From Blastomyces gilchristii SLH14081 (lineage: Eukaryota > Ascomycota > Eurotiomycetes > Onygenales > Ajellomycetaceae), in the NCBI RefSeq assembly GCF_000003855.2, contig NW_003101676.1, forward strand, positions 1,796,720 to 1,860,719: a stretch of DNA of 64,000 nt, read 5' to 3'. Under the pieces are notes generated by a model. It searched no databases. It was not told where the DNA came from and saw only the letters and a list, made by a program, of their open reading frames with translations. Of this stretch, positions 13,350 through 25,622 are shown piece after piece (the stretch's first letter is position 1; every line of letters starts with the position of its first letter). A program made the translations under genes and the position numbers.

Positions 13350-13473
13350 GACTCAACTTTTCAATTGAAATCAGACTTAGAAATCTCTTAATTGAAACAG
13401 TCTGATCAACTTTTCAATTCAAAAGAGTTCAACAAATCTCTCAATTGAAACAGTCGGATCAACTTTTCATTGA
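13350..13473 (+). repeat. Tandem repeats in LINE 5' leader (period 53 bp)
   Basis: The block AATTGAAACAGTC occurs at 13390 and 13443, preceded by a partial unit from 13350 (CAACTTTTCAATTGAAA). The same arrangement is seen in LINE copy 1 (2169-2250). Leader repeats of this kind in other LINE families can act as promoter units; that role is inference here. Confidence 0.7.
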
Positions 13474-15100
13474 GTGAGAACAATGAGTTCAAAAATACAC
13501 TCAGTTGATGTGGAAAAAGATGCTTTCTCAAATGCTATTTCTGTGATTGAAATTCTGAAGAGAAGAAAGAAAGAAGAAATAGAGAAACAACAAGTTCTTG
13601 AAACACAGAAACTTGAAAAAGCAAGCAAGATTCTTGAAAAGCAGTGTCTGAATGAGATGAATGAAGAAGTTCTGTTAATTCTTCATGCTCAGGCTAGATA
13701 ACTACAGAAGGTGATCAAGTTCAAACTTGGAATTTCAAACACAGTTCAAAAAACATTGAAAATTTCTAGTACAATCATTGATTCTGCACTTTACTCTTCT
13801 TCTTGTTCTACTTCTTCTTCTTCTTCTTTAAATCAGAAGAAAACATATGCTCAAGCAGCTGAATCTACTGTCTCTAAATCTGCTGTCTCTAAATCCGCTG
13901 TCTCAAAAGCTGATCAAAATCCTGAGAAAACTGAGAAGAATACTGCTCATACTTCTATTCATAGAAAGATAGAAAAAAAAAAGCAAAAAGAGAAAAACTT
14001 TCAAATCTCCAGAAATAGAAGACTTATTCTCAAAGTCTCAAATCAGAATATCTTGCAGAGAAACAAGCTAAACTCAAATCTTATTTGTAAAATCAGAAAT
14101 GAAATTAATCAGTAGTTTTTTTCTCAGTTAATGACTGATATTAAAGTTTAAAAATCAATTATAGCTTCAATTGAGTTATTCTTCTTTAGAAACTTCATCA
14201 TTCTGACTACAATGTCTGAATTCAGTGACAAATTCCTCATTCAGAATGAGAATCTCTGAAAGTCAGTAGTAGAATCTTTGTTAAACATAATAATTCTATC
14301 TGAGAGAGATGAAAAGTGAGATAAATTCATTCTTCATGATATTTCAGTTGAAATTTTTGACTGTGAAGAAGAAATGCTGCTTCTCAAAAATGAATTAGAA
14401 GAATACAACTCTATTCAACTGAGAAAAGAGTCTGTATAACTAAATTCAATTGAGTTCAAATAAAGTAGAAGAAATGCCTCTGTTCTAGTATATATAAAGA
14501 CACTTGAACAATCAAAGATCTCTGAAGTAAAGAGTAGCAGATTTGAAAATGAGAGTTCATGAATACAAAGACTCAAGAATGAATCTCAAATCTCAAACAC
14601 AGTGTTCAAACTGTCAAAGATATGAACACTTTGTAATCTCTTATTTTAGAGACTCAAAATATGCATTCTGTGCTAGATATCACAAAACTAGTGAGTATAA
14701 ATGTGAAACTTGCTTAAAAAGAGATGAAATATTTCAATATACTCTGCTTAAATTCTCTAATTGCAAAGAAAAGCATGTATCTAGCTCAAAAGAATGTACA
14801 TTTGCTTTAAGAACTCAAAAGAACTGGAGAAAAGATGAAGCTCAAAGTCAATCTAGAACTGAAGAGAATAGTCAAGCCAGTAAATCTACCACTTTAAGCT
14901 GAAAAAGAAGAAACTCTCAATTATCTAAATCTTCAAACTTCAATTCTTCAGCTAAATGTAAACAGAATTTGAATCCTTAAACTTCTGTTAAGATTAGAGA
15001 ATTAAGAAATAACTCTGATGATAAACTAGATATAATACATATAGTTGAGATTCCTACTTTTCAAAATAGTTATAATCTACTATCTGATGATAGTGATTAG
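13474..15100 (+). pseudogene. LINE ORF1, copy 2, first version (broken)
   Basis: ORF1 starts MRTMSSKIHSVDVEK and is open for 75 codons, then again at 13711-14115 (134 codons, Ser-rich then Lys/Glu-rich) and 14543-14902 (zinc-knuckle region: CSNCQRYEHF, FCARYHKTSEYKCETC, NCKEKHVSSSKEC). Stops separate these blocks. The Cys/His clusters are characteristic of fungal Tad1-like ORF1 proteins that bind nucleic acid. It ends at TAG 15098-15100. Its 3' two-thirds is duplicated downstream. Confidence 0.8.
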
Positions 15101-17092
15101 ATTCTACTCTCTCTCTACTCTCTTTTAGTATGAATATAAAACAAAATAATAAAAAAAGTTTAAAAACTCTTCAAAAATTACATTTATTTAAAATAATGTG
15201 AATAGAAACTCAAATTGTATTTATTCTTGTCTTCAAATTGTATTTGAATAAAAAGTTGATTTTATACTGCTTCAGAAACTGAATTTTGATACTGAGTAAA
15301 AATACATCATTTCTCATGCAAGCTACTACTGCTTTCTATCTCAAAAGTCTGAGATAAAGTCAAGAGTAGTGTTCTATAAAAGAAAGAGATCAAGATATCA
15401 ATTTAATCTAAGATTTAATATCATGTCTGACCCTGATATTCTGGTGAGAGATATTATAGATAAAGAGAATGAGTTTGATACTATACAGCTTATGAATATC
15501 TATAATAAAAACTTATTGAAGAAGAATAACAATACCTGAATAATTAATAGAGAATTTCTGAACATAACTTCATTAAGAAACTCTATAATTATAGAAGATT
15601 TCAATGCACATCATCTCTGATGAAATTCAGAATGCAAAAGAGCAGTAAGAGCAGATAATCTGATTAAATGAATCGTTGAGCATTCAATAGATCTAGTTAA
15701 CAAGTCTGATTAATAAACATTCTTTAGAAAAGATATGAAACAGAAAGAATACAATTCTATTCAACTCAGAAAAGAGCCTGTATGACTTAATTCAATTAAG
15801 TTCAGACAGAGTAGAAGAAATGCCTCTGTTCTAGTATATACAAAGACACTTGAACAATCAAGAATCTCTGAAGTAAGAGTAGCAGGTTTGAAAATGAGAG
15901 TTTATGAATACAAAGACTCAAGAATAAATCTCAAAGCTCAAACACAGTGTTCGAACTGTCAAAGATATGAACACTTTTCAATCTCTTATTTCAGAGACTC
16001 AAAATGCATATTCTGTGCTAGAGATCACAAAACTAGTGAGCATAAATGTGAAACATGCTTGAAAAGAGGTGAAATATGTCAATATACTCTGCTTAAGTAC
16101 TTCAATTGCAAAGAAAAACATGCATCTAGCTCAAAAGAATGTGTATTTACTCCAAGAACTCAGAAGAACTGGAGAAAAGATGAAGCTCAAAGCAAATCTA
16201 AAATTGAAGAGAAAAGTCAAGCCACTAAACCTACAACTGTAAGCTTAAAAGAAAGAAACTCTGAACTATCTAAATCTTCAAACTTCAATTCTCCAGCTAA
16301 ATGTAAACAGAATTTGAATTCTCAAACACCTGTTAAGATTAGAGAATTGAGAAATGACTCTGATAATAAACTAGATAGAAGACAAGCAGTTGAGATTCCT
16401 GCTTTTCAAAATAGTTATAATCTACTATCTGATAATAGTGATTAGATTCTACTCTATCTTCACTCTCTTTTAGTATGAATGTACAATAAAAATAACAAAA
16501 AAAGTTTCAAAACTCTTCAAAAATTACATTTATTTAAAACAATGTGAATAGAAACTCTAATTGCATTTATTCTTGTCTTCAAATTGCATTTGAATAAAAA
16601 GTTGACTCTATATTTCTTCAAGAACCAAATTTTAATACTGAGTAAAAGTACATCATTTCTCATTCAAGCTATTACTGCTTTCTTTCTGAAAAATCTGCGA
16701 TAAAATCAAGAGTAGTAATCTATGAGAGAAAAAGATCAAGATATCAATTTAATCTGAGATGTGATATCATATCTGTCTCTGATATTCTAGTGAGTGATAT
16801 TATAGATAAAGAGAATGAGTTTGATACTATTTAACTCATAAATATCTATAATGAAAAGTCATTGAAAGAAAACAACAATATCTGGACAATTGATAGAGGA
16901 TTTTTGAATATAACTCTCTTAAACAACTCTATAATTGCAGGACACTTCAATGCATATCATCTCTGATGAAACTCAGAATGCATAAAAGCAGTAAGAGCAG
17001 ATAAACTGGTTAAATAAACTTTTGAGCATTCAATAGATTTAGTTAACAAGTCTGATCAACAAACATTCTTTAGAAAAGGCATGAAACAGAAA
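14401..17092 (+). repeat. 1,346-bp direct tandem duplication inside LINE copy 2
   Basis: 14401-15746 and 15747-17092 align over their whole length with identical period. The junction at 15746/15747 joins ORF2 sequence (GATATGAAACAGAAA) back to mid-ORF1 (GAATACAATTCTATT). LINE copy 1 has only a single version. The two arms now differ by many transitions, so mutation continued after the duplication. Confidence 0.85.
15888..16445 (+). pseudogene. LINE ORF1 C-terminal half, duplicated version (185 codons open)
   Basis: The longest intact coding block of the LINE. It carries the full set of zinc-knuckle residues: CSNCQRYEHFSISYF, CIFCARDHKTSEHKC, CLKRGEICQYTLLKYFNCKEKH and a final SSSKEC. A basic, Ser/Pro-rich tail ends at LLSDNSD and TAG. 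It preserves Cys/His positions better than the upstream arm. Because it begins mid-protein it cannot give a full ORF1. The downstream ORF2 follows at 16475. Confidence 0.8.
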
Positions 17093-18234
17093 TCTATTAT
17101 AGATCTAACTTTCATGTCACAAAATCTCATTGAAAAAAGACTTATAAACTGATTTATTGATTCAAATGAAACCTCAGGATTGAGTTGTGAGATTATTCAA
17201 TTTGATATTGAACTGAGTGAAGAATAAAGAAGTGAAAATCCTCTTCTCTCTAATCAGTATAACTTTGAAAAAGCTGATTGAAAAGTAGTTGAAGAAAGAG
17301 TAAAACAGCTGAAATATGAAAAGCAGAGTACACTGTATTGAAATCAAAGTCAAGATATCTCAAATGAAATACTTGAGAATAGAGTAAAGCTGATTACATC
17401 TATTCTTCTAACAAGTATTAGAGAAAATATTTCAAAGAAAAAGTCTTCTGAGTATTTCAAATCTTGGTGAAATGACAATATCACTTCTAAAAGAAATCAA
17501 TTAGTCACTGCTAAGAGAGATTGAAAGAATAACTTAATATCTGATGAAGAGTTCAAAGCTATTCAAGATGAATATTTTTCAGATATTAAAAGAGTCAAAA
17601 CAGATTACTAGAACAAATTTCTTGAAGAAGCACAAGAAAAAGAAGTTTTTAAAGCCTTTAACTATACTAAAACAAGAAGTGTAGCAAAGCTTTCATCCTT
17701 AGAATATAAATTTCAGAATGAATTGTATACAGCAAACTCTTTTGAGAAAAAGTGTTAAGCTTTTATAAGAATTCTCTTTCAAAACTCATCACATTTAAAA
17801 GAAGAGAATATGTCATTTCATGAATATATTGATGAAAATAACTGGGAATGACCTGAGCTTACATGTGATGAACTAGAGTCAGCAATATTCTCAAGTTCAA
17901 TTAAAACTGCTGTAGGGCCTGATTCAATTAATCACTTGATTATTCAAAACACATATTCCTACTTGAAGAATGAATATTTTGAGCTCTTTTTCAATCTCTT
18001 AAAAAATGATTATCATTCTGAATGCTGGAGAGAAGCTACTGAAGCAATCCTTGCAAAATCTAATAGAAAAGCTTTAATTACTAAGTTATATAGAGTAATA
18101 TCTGTATTAAACTGTCTGGGAAAATTTTTGAAAAAGATAATAGCTACTAGATTATCTTTTATAAGCTCTATTAGTAATTCTCTTCTATTTAATAAATAAA
18201 TGAGAGCTAGAAAACAATGTTCTGCAATTGACAC

Positions 18235-18265
<31 letters not shown>

Positions 18266-19077
18266 CTATTGTACTTATATGCAAACAGAGCTTATGATAG
18301 GTCCTTGCGTAATGTTAAATACAGGTCAAGTATTGATTATACAGAAGGAAATACAGGTGTTCAGACTATATCAAGATAACAAGAACATAGAAAATACAAA
18401 GAAGTGGCAATTAGATACATGCGATAATATCTTCTCAGCCCAGAAACATAGAGTGATTTATTGAAGTAATTTGTACATCTCTGTATTTATTAGAAACCTG
18501 AGGTGCTTGACTTCTGAATTTAATGTATCTCCTGCGGGTTTCGAATTCACATGCCTTGATTTTTCACACCAAGACACTACTGAGTGTCTGCATTAACTAT
18601 TCAGTTACTGAGGCAATTGACACTGTTCTTTTAGTTGTTTATAATATTCAAATGACAAAACATGAAGACCTAGTCTTAACTGCAGTTTTTATTAATATAA
18701 AAAATGCATTTGATTATGTTTCAAAGTCAAAGATAATTCAAACTTTGAAGATGTTAAAACTGCCACTTTCTCTAATAAAATGTGTTAACTGTTTTATATC
18801 TAAAAGAATTATACAACTATTCTTCAATGAAATAAAATAAGATAAGACTGAGATAAAAATAGAAGTACTACAAGAATCTTCAATCTCATCTATTTTATTT
18901 GCAATATACACTGCATATCTATTCAAGAATAGAGAGATGAAAATTATGAAATCTTTAAGTTATATAGATGATATTGATCTAGTCTAGAGTTCAAAAACAA
19001 TTAAAGAGAATTTAGAAGTAATTAAAAAAGCAGTAAAGAAAATCTTTGTTAGAGTAGATATCAATCTAATTCAATTT
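16475..19077 (+). pseudogene. LINE ORF2: endonuclease and first part of reverse transcriptase, broken
   Basis: ORF2 supplies target-primed reverse transcription. Near 16610-16640 FLQEPNFNTE matches the LQEP-type start of APE endonucleases, and near 16935-16965 AGHFNAYH matches GDFNAHH. The RT region begins near 17880 (SSIKTAVGPDSINHLII, RT block 0/1), continues with ARKQCSAIDTV and, after a SINE insertion, AVFINIKNAFDYVSKSKI (block A), ISSILFAIYTAYLF, and SYIDDIDLV (catalytic YxDD, about 18958-18985). Many Trp codons are TGA. A SINE (18239-18612) splits the RT and a G1 element interrupts at 19078. Confidence 0.85.
18239..18612 (-). mobile_element. tRNA-derived SINE, copy S1 (mutated)
   Basis: A SINE inserted in the LINE RT, flanked by a perfect duplication gcaattgacactgtt at 18224-18238 and 18613-18627. 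It reads on the minus strand: a tRNA-like head next to the right flank, a body of about 280 bp, and an (ATA)n-type tail at 18239-18266. It aligns along its length with S2 (47679-48062), but the head is full of C-to-T and G-to-A changes (for example the B-box region 18540-18550), consistent with mutation together with the host LINE. The 2 bp gc at the right end could belong to either SINE or duplication. Confidence 0.9.
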
Positions 19078-19379
19078 TATGGCGGGCTGCGCCCGATCAA
19101 TTATACAGACTATTTCATTACACTTCACAGATTTCTACGGCTCTGATTCTCGGTCGCTGATCCTCTGCTGAAGCTCCGATTCCTAGTCACTAATTCTCAG
19201 CTGAAAACTCATGAAATTCCTATTCTTCCGCTCTGAAGCTTCACTGCATACATGTATAAATATTCACTCTAATTACTGATTTCTGCACTTTCTCTTCTTT
19301 TTTCTTTTCTAACATTTTTCACTTTGTTATATAAGATTTAGAAATATTATACTGATCTATTCAGTGTAGACCTCTTACA
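19078..19379 (+). repeat. G1 5' LTR (302 bp)
   Basis: Begins TATGGCGGGCTGCGCCCG (consensus TGTG...) and ends CCTCTTACA. Its length equals the 3' LTR at 32721-33022. A TATATAAG box lies near 19328-19335. Confidence 0.88.
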
Positions 19380-19689
19380 CTTGAAAAACATTTCTCATCT
19401 TCTTATTAGAAATGATTATTTATTGAGAAGATATTCAAACATGTAACAATGTGTAAGAAATAGAGAAACAATCAATTAGTTAAGCAAACATCAAGTCTCA
19501 ATCAGTTAAGCAGACACTGAGTTCTCAAATAGAAGCTTGCTTACCAGTCACTCTGGCCCTGTAACAAGATCTTATGAAGAGAATAAGATCTTACAAAGAG
19601 AATATCAGTGAAAGATCTGAGAGTTCTGACACAGATATATAAGATATTTATATAATTACACTTTTTTCAATTTCACAGTTATCACATAT

Positions 19690-22600
19690 CCGATGAATGA
19701 TACAGCTATTTCTACTGATAATATGAAAGAGCTCTCAAACGCGAGCATAGATGCAGTGCCACAGTGACTCTGAGCAATGTTAGAATTACAACAGTAACAG
19801 ATAGCTGATATGCATGCAACTTAACAACATCAATGCAAGAAAATTCAATAATTATCTCAACTAGAAACTTCTGCACAAGTAATTTCAACATCAACTGAAT
19901 CAGATACAAACATGTAAGTACTGAAGAAATGTCTAGATACTTCTACATATTTTAATACTTCTGATCTCACTCTCTACCCATCATGAAGATTAGAAATGCT
20001 TGCAAAACTAAGTGTAGATTAAGATGCTGTCAGTTCATTAACTAATCAAGATTGATATATCAATGATTTATTGAAGAATCATATGAGACAGAAGTTTCAT
20101 TCATGAATGAAAGCATGTGAACTGATGTTACATACATCTGACAACATCAACAAATATCTTGATATTCTGTTTTAAGACACTGCTATGAAACAGAAAGTAT
20201 TAGATTGATTACAGAGTGTTTAACAGAGAAACATTTCTCTTACAACATTCATTTCTGACTTCAACATCAAGATTCTAGAAGCAGGTGATCAATCTTGAGA
20301 GAGTCAAATGAAGATTAGTATGCTTAAGAAGACATTAACTTTTAAACTCTTACAGACTCTTATAAGTATTAATAAAGACTCAACTTATGAAGACTTCTAC
20401 ATACAACTCTGAACACTGAATAATCATCTTATCAAGCTCAAGAGTATACAGAACAGTGATAGAAGATATTACATCTCAGTCACTTATACATGTATACTGA
20501 AGAATAACAACAATAATGCAGATGTCATGAACTGACTAGACTTGAATGTCTATGCATAAGCAAGAGTGTCTGCTGTCTGAACAGGCTTTAAGTCTCTGAA
20601 AAGACTTCTGAAGAAGTTATCAATCAATATCAATGAGAGATGTGCATTAATTGTAACTGATCAAAATATATCACTTTCAACTACTAATCAGTCTATGTGT
20701 CTCCTTATTCAAAAGAAAGATCAATATCAGTAGTTCATATCAATCACATTGTATTAAAGAAAGATTCAGAAGACAACTATCAAGATATTCTGATGAAACA
20801 GGGCAAAGATTAGCTAATGTTCAAATTCATAAACAGAAGATTGAAGAGATTGAATAATAATAATTTAAAGAGAAAATGATAATGAATGTAATTCTTATAT
20901 CTACTATGATTAATAACATGTATAATATGAAAGCTACGATAGACAGCAGTCTATGTCATTATACAGAAATCTTCAGTCATAAGATGTTATAATCTTCAGT
21001 GTATTCTCTTATCAAAACCCTGACTTCTCGCAGAATTTAATGACTTAAAGGACATTTACACCTGTTACATGATAAAGCTAAACATAGATATTAGAGAACA
21101 TCAATGTGAAGATGTCTATGTATATAAAGTTGATAATTTTGATTATAATCTTATATTAGAACTTGTCTGACTATCTGAACAAGATATCTTATTAAACACT
21201 TGAAACAGAAGCTTAATATTTCCTAACAAAGATAGAGTTCATGAAGATAATATTCATAAAACTATAAATCTGACACAGATCTCTGTCAACACTTATGAAA
21301 TACTTTGAAAAAGAAGTCACTGAAAAGATTAGAATTATGTGATAATCTATTTCATCAGTCTGACTGATATTAAGAAAGTTCTAGAGAAGTTATTTCATAC
21401 TATAATGACAGATTCTTATACAAAGCTGTCTCAACAATATTATAAATATCTAGATGTCATTCAACAAGACAATATTATAAATATACACTCTCTTATAAGA
21501 CTCAGAAGTGAATCACAGTATTAAGTTAGAAAAGAAGAATGATAAGAATTCTGAGTCATTATAAGACTCTCTTTATAATATATCTTAAGATGAACTTCTT
21601 CTTCTTCAGAAGACACTCAATGATCTATTGAATAAGTAATTTATATATATTAGCAACTCTTCTGCTGCAGCTTCTATTATCTTTGCAAAGAAATCAGATA
21701 AAGAACTTCAATTCTGTGTGAACTATTGAGAATTGAATAAATTAATCAAGAGGAATCACTATTCTTTATCTCTTATTAATGAAACTCTAGCTTGCATTTA
21801 ATAAGCTTAATAGTTTATAAAACTAGATATTATCACTGTGTTTCATAAGATTTGTATTATTAAAGAAGATGAATAGCTTACAGTATTCTGAACATATTAT
21901 AATCTTTTTGAATAAGTAGGCACACTCTTTGAACTGACTAATACTCTCAGTACATTTCAGAAGTATATTAACTAAGCACTCTAAGATTTTCTTGATGAAT
22001 TTATACCTGTATATCTCAATGACATTCTCATCTTCACTGATAAGTTTAGAAAAGAATATTAAGAACACATGTGAAGAGTATTATAATAATTACAAGAAGT
22101 AGAACTATTAATAGATATTAATAAGTATGATTTCAAAGTCAATAGTATAAAATATCTAGGTTTTATTATAGAAGCTGATAAGAGAATTTGAATGAATTCA
22201 GAGAAAGTCTCTGTTATTCTTGAATGAGAAGCTTTATATACTGTGAAAGATGTGTAAAGCTTCATTGAATTTATTAACTTCTATCAGCAATTTATACAAA
22301 ACTTCTCAGATATTATGAGACTACTTACAGAACTTACTAAGAAGAACTCAGTATTTCAATAATCAGTGAACACTGATACTGTATTTACACAGATAAAGAA
22401 GATATTCATTAATACATCTCTGCTAATAATATTTGACTCTGACTGTGAAACAGTTGATAAAGCTGACTTCTCTGACTATATTACAGAGAGAGCTATATTA
22501 TAATATAATAATAAAGATATCTTATAATTATATAGCTCTATATTTAAGAAGTTGAGCTCTGCTGAATACAACTATAAGATCTATAATAAGAAAGTTCTTA

Positions 22601-23841
22601 TAATAGTATACTATTTAGAAGAATGAGACTCTGAGCTCTGAAGTATCTTCAAGTTTGAGATAATCATAGATTATAAGAATCTCAAATACTTCACTATCAC
22701 TTATAAGCTTACTGAATGACAGATATAATGATCTCAGCTATTAAGCTATTTTCATTTTATAATACACTATCATCTCAGCAGTCAGAACTTAATGACAGAT
22801 ATTCTCTCACAATGAGAGTAAGATATGTTATTTAATATAACAGACACACATTGAATGAACTGAGAATACTGACTCTTGAATTCAAAGATATTAGTTAATT
22901 ATAATAAGATTATTTATGATACTATATATACTTCACTGATCAGAATATCTTCTGAATCTACACTGAATAAATTATAGTATATAATAGCTTAAACTGATGA
23001 ACTTCTTCAAGTACTCACTGAAGTAGTATATTAAGAAGCATCTCAATTTCTCTCAGAACTATGTATAAGAATTGACATCTCAGAATACTCAATCAATGAT
23101 AATAACACTCTGTAATTTCATGAACAATGCTAAGTCTCTTACTTCAAACTCTTACACATCTGAATAATGTAAAAGATGCATAATTCTTGTATAATCAGCT
23201 ATTCAGAGCATGAATAACTGTATTAAATAATCTCTCAAGAGTTCTACTGATCTGAGATATTAAACAGGATTAGATGTTTTATCTGAAACTGTAACTGTTG
23301 TTCTTCTATCATCTTGTAAAAGAACTGTAGAAAAGACATGCTGAAACTGCTCAATATCTCTGATAGAATCTGATAAGATGTGATAATTAACTTCACTATT
23401 AATCTCTCTGAGAGTAAGAGTTGTAGATATATTCTAATCATTGTGAACTGATTAAGTAAAGATGTAATATTGAAATCTTATAATAAGATCAATACTGAAC
23501 AAGTCATTGAAGCTTTTCTACAGAGCTCATTCTATCAAATGCATGAATTATTGAGATCTATAGTATTGAATTAGAACTGTTAATTTATAAGTACTCTCTG
23601 AATAAGAATCTATTAAGTTCTCAAGATTATATACTGTTTATCAACTGTCTATCACTCTGAGATCAATAATGTCTCAGAACAGATAATTCAGATTATGAAG
23701 AATTATCTTTATAAGTTCTGTAATTACTTATAAGATAATTAATATAATTTTCTTCTATACACAGAGGTCACTATCAATGACTGAGATACTGTCTTAACAG
23801 ATGTAAGCTCATTCATTCTTATACACAGTTATCATATGAAA
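19690..23841 (+). pseudogene. G1 gag-pol (gag to integrase), broken
   Basis: Ty3/gypsy polyprotein with frequent TGA/TAG. A gag-like region spans 19694-20850 (block MKISMLKKTLTFKLLQTLIS near 20310-20370). A protease-like region lies near 20890-21060. RT contains FCVNY-ELNKLIKRNHYSL near 21712-21770, the YLNDILIF catalytic block (YxDD changed to YLND) near 22011-22035 and KYLGFIIEAD near 22150. RNase H lies near 22430-22800 (SAEYNYKIYNKKVL, EIIIDYKNLKYFTITYKLT). Integrase core lies near 23385-23840 (LIIVN-LSKD, LSTVYHSEINN, NDWDTVL). It stops at the nested G2 LTR; the integrase end and chromodomain lie beyond it. Confidence 0.85.
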
Positions 23842-23845
23842 GTGT

Positions 23846-24012
23846 TGTCATTCAAATATCCCTTCCGCCAGCGTACAATTACAGGCGTACGCCGGCTTCT
23901 TATATATCGTACGCTAAATTAATTAGTGGCCGCTATGGCCCCTTTACATTTGTAAGCAAGTTCAGAAGCGGCTGCGTTATTATCTGACAGTTGTACATTC
24001 TTCCGAACCACA
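23846..24012 (-). repeat. G2 3' LTR, copy C (167 bp)
   Basis: Plus-strand form TGTCATTCAAAT...CCGAACCACA. It contains GGCGTACGCCGGCTTCTTA, a TATATCGTACGC block and GTGGCCGCTATGGCCCC. It keeps many CpGs in contrast to the CpG-free interior. Confidence 0.9.
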
Positions 24013-24540
24013 TCCTCTCTCACCAGATTCAGTCATGCTCATGTGACCATAACATCTGTCCTAGCTTCATGCGGATTAGCACGCCACTAGTGTTCATAAT
24101 CTTGTAATCTATTCCTGATTTGACTAGTGTTCTGTGTACATTCTCACAAAGAAACTTTCACTATATTACATCACTTATTCACTAACTTTTCTCATTCTTC
24201 AATCATCTTCTTTATCATTATTATCATTGAATGTCACTATCTCATTCAAGATTTCTACTTCTTCTTCTGTTCAACTCTTTTCATCTGTTCATCTATCACA
24301 TTGTATATATTTCTGATAATGACTCTCTGTTTCTACAACAAGCATTCTTGTAGTACTTATATCAGGCAGTTTATTAGCAGTAAGTGTAATGCATTGTGAA
24401 ATGTGATTAGAACTTGTTTATCTTCTAACAATCATCAGAATATACTATCATAGATGACACATCTTCTTTATCTTCTTATACATTCTTGACTGTTTTTCTT
24501 CTCAGTGAGTTTCTGATTGTGTTTTCTGACACAATTTTAT
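24013..24540. other. G2 region between 3' LTR and antisense gene, copy C
   Basis: About 530 bp upstream of the antisense gene start. It contains a plus-strand open stretch (24127-24399, FCVHSHKETFTILHH...) also open in copy A on the corresponding strand (1844-1545). It could be an additional upstream exon, a leader or promoter, or chance; no splice link to the main gene could be established. Confidence 0.35.
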
Positions 24541-25114
24541 ATAAATGCAGATGCTGATATATTTGTTTTTATTCCTATAGAATCTTTATATATTGACAGA
24601 TTCACATCTGCTAATAATAGTGAACTCAATGTTGAATCATTGATCAAGAACTTGAAGAATATAATAATGAAGAAATTATCTGTGTTATGTATAACTAAGT
24701 CTTCTGCATTCTTCTCTACTCTCTCTGTTTCTTTCTCTGCTGCTCTCTCTCTTCAATCTTCTACACCTGCTCCTGTGTCTGATTCTCCCGCTCTCACTAC
24801 CTCTGCCTCTGTGTCTGATTCTCTCACTCCTGCTATCTCTACTCTCTCTGATTCTGTCATCTCTGCTTTCATTATCAACTCTTCTCATTTCAAGAAGATA
24901 TTGTATAGACTTAATAAATCATGTTTCTCAGTATATACACTCTCACTCTTCTTATCAATCTCTAGAATGATTTATTATATAAAGACTGTGTATAACATGA
25001 CTATCTGAAGCTCAGCTGCAAACACTGATTATTACATTCATTTTAAATATTTATGATGAGATAATTATTCATTCATATCAGAGAATCACTCTCTCTCTCA
25101 ACAGTGTTGAGATT

Positions 25115-25169
25115 GTAAGTCTTTTTCTTTTTCATCTTTTCTTTCTAACACTGATTTTTCTGTTCTTAG
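25115..25169 (+). other. Intron 1 of antisense gene (55 bp)
   Basis: Donor GTAAGT, a pyrimidine-rich body, branch-like TTTCTAACAC, and acceptor TTCTTAG. Being 55 bp it shifts frame, and the downstream open frame is exactly the shifted one. Copies A (845-791) and D (52979-52925) have the same 55-bp length with the donor G mutated to A. Confidence 0.75.
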
Positions 25170-25556
25170 AGGAAATTGTTATGAGTTTTATTATGTACAA
25201 AGTTATAATATTCACAGATATCAAGGAACTTTTTATAACTGTAAAGTTTAATATTATGAGAACATTCACTCTAATGAATTTCTTTAGAATGATAGATCTG
25301 TATCAGTCTATTCTCTGACATCTGTCATCTGACTTCATGATGCAGACAAAAGATATCTGTGTTTTCAGAAACAGAAATGCAGATATTGTACTCTTTTACA
25401 CCTGCAGATGTGAGACTTATACACCTTGTCTGAGATATCATTATGAGAATGAGTCATTTGCATGCTGTGTTCTGCTTCCTGTATTTCTCTGTATCTCTCT
25501 CTCTCTTTCTGAGAAGCCTTGTGTGTGTTGTAATTGTGTGTACAATTCTAAGATCA

Positions 25557-25622
25557 GTGAGTATTTATTCAGTAATTATTATCCCTGCTTTTGCAGTTTT
25601 ATATACTAACAATAGTTCTTAG
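25557..25622 (+). other. Intron 2 of antisense gene (66 bp)
   Basis: Donor GTGAGT, branch sequence TACTAACA, and acceptor TTCTTAG. It contains the TAA and TAG that would otherwise separate two open blocks of one frame. Lengths in other copies are 70 (A), 69 (B) and 70 (D), and each removal still joins the flanking exons in frame. Confidence 0.78.
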
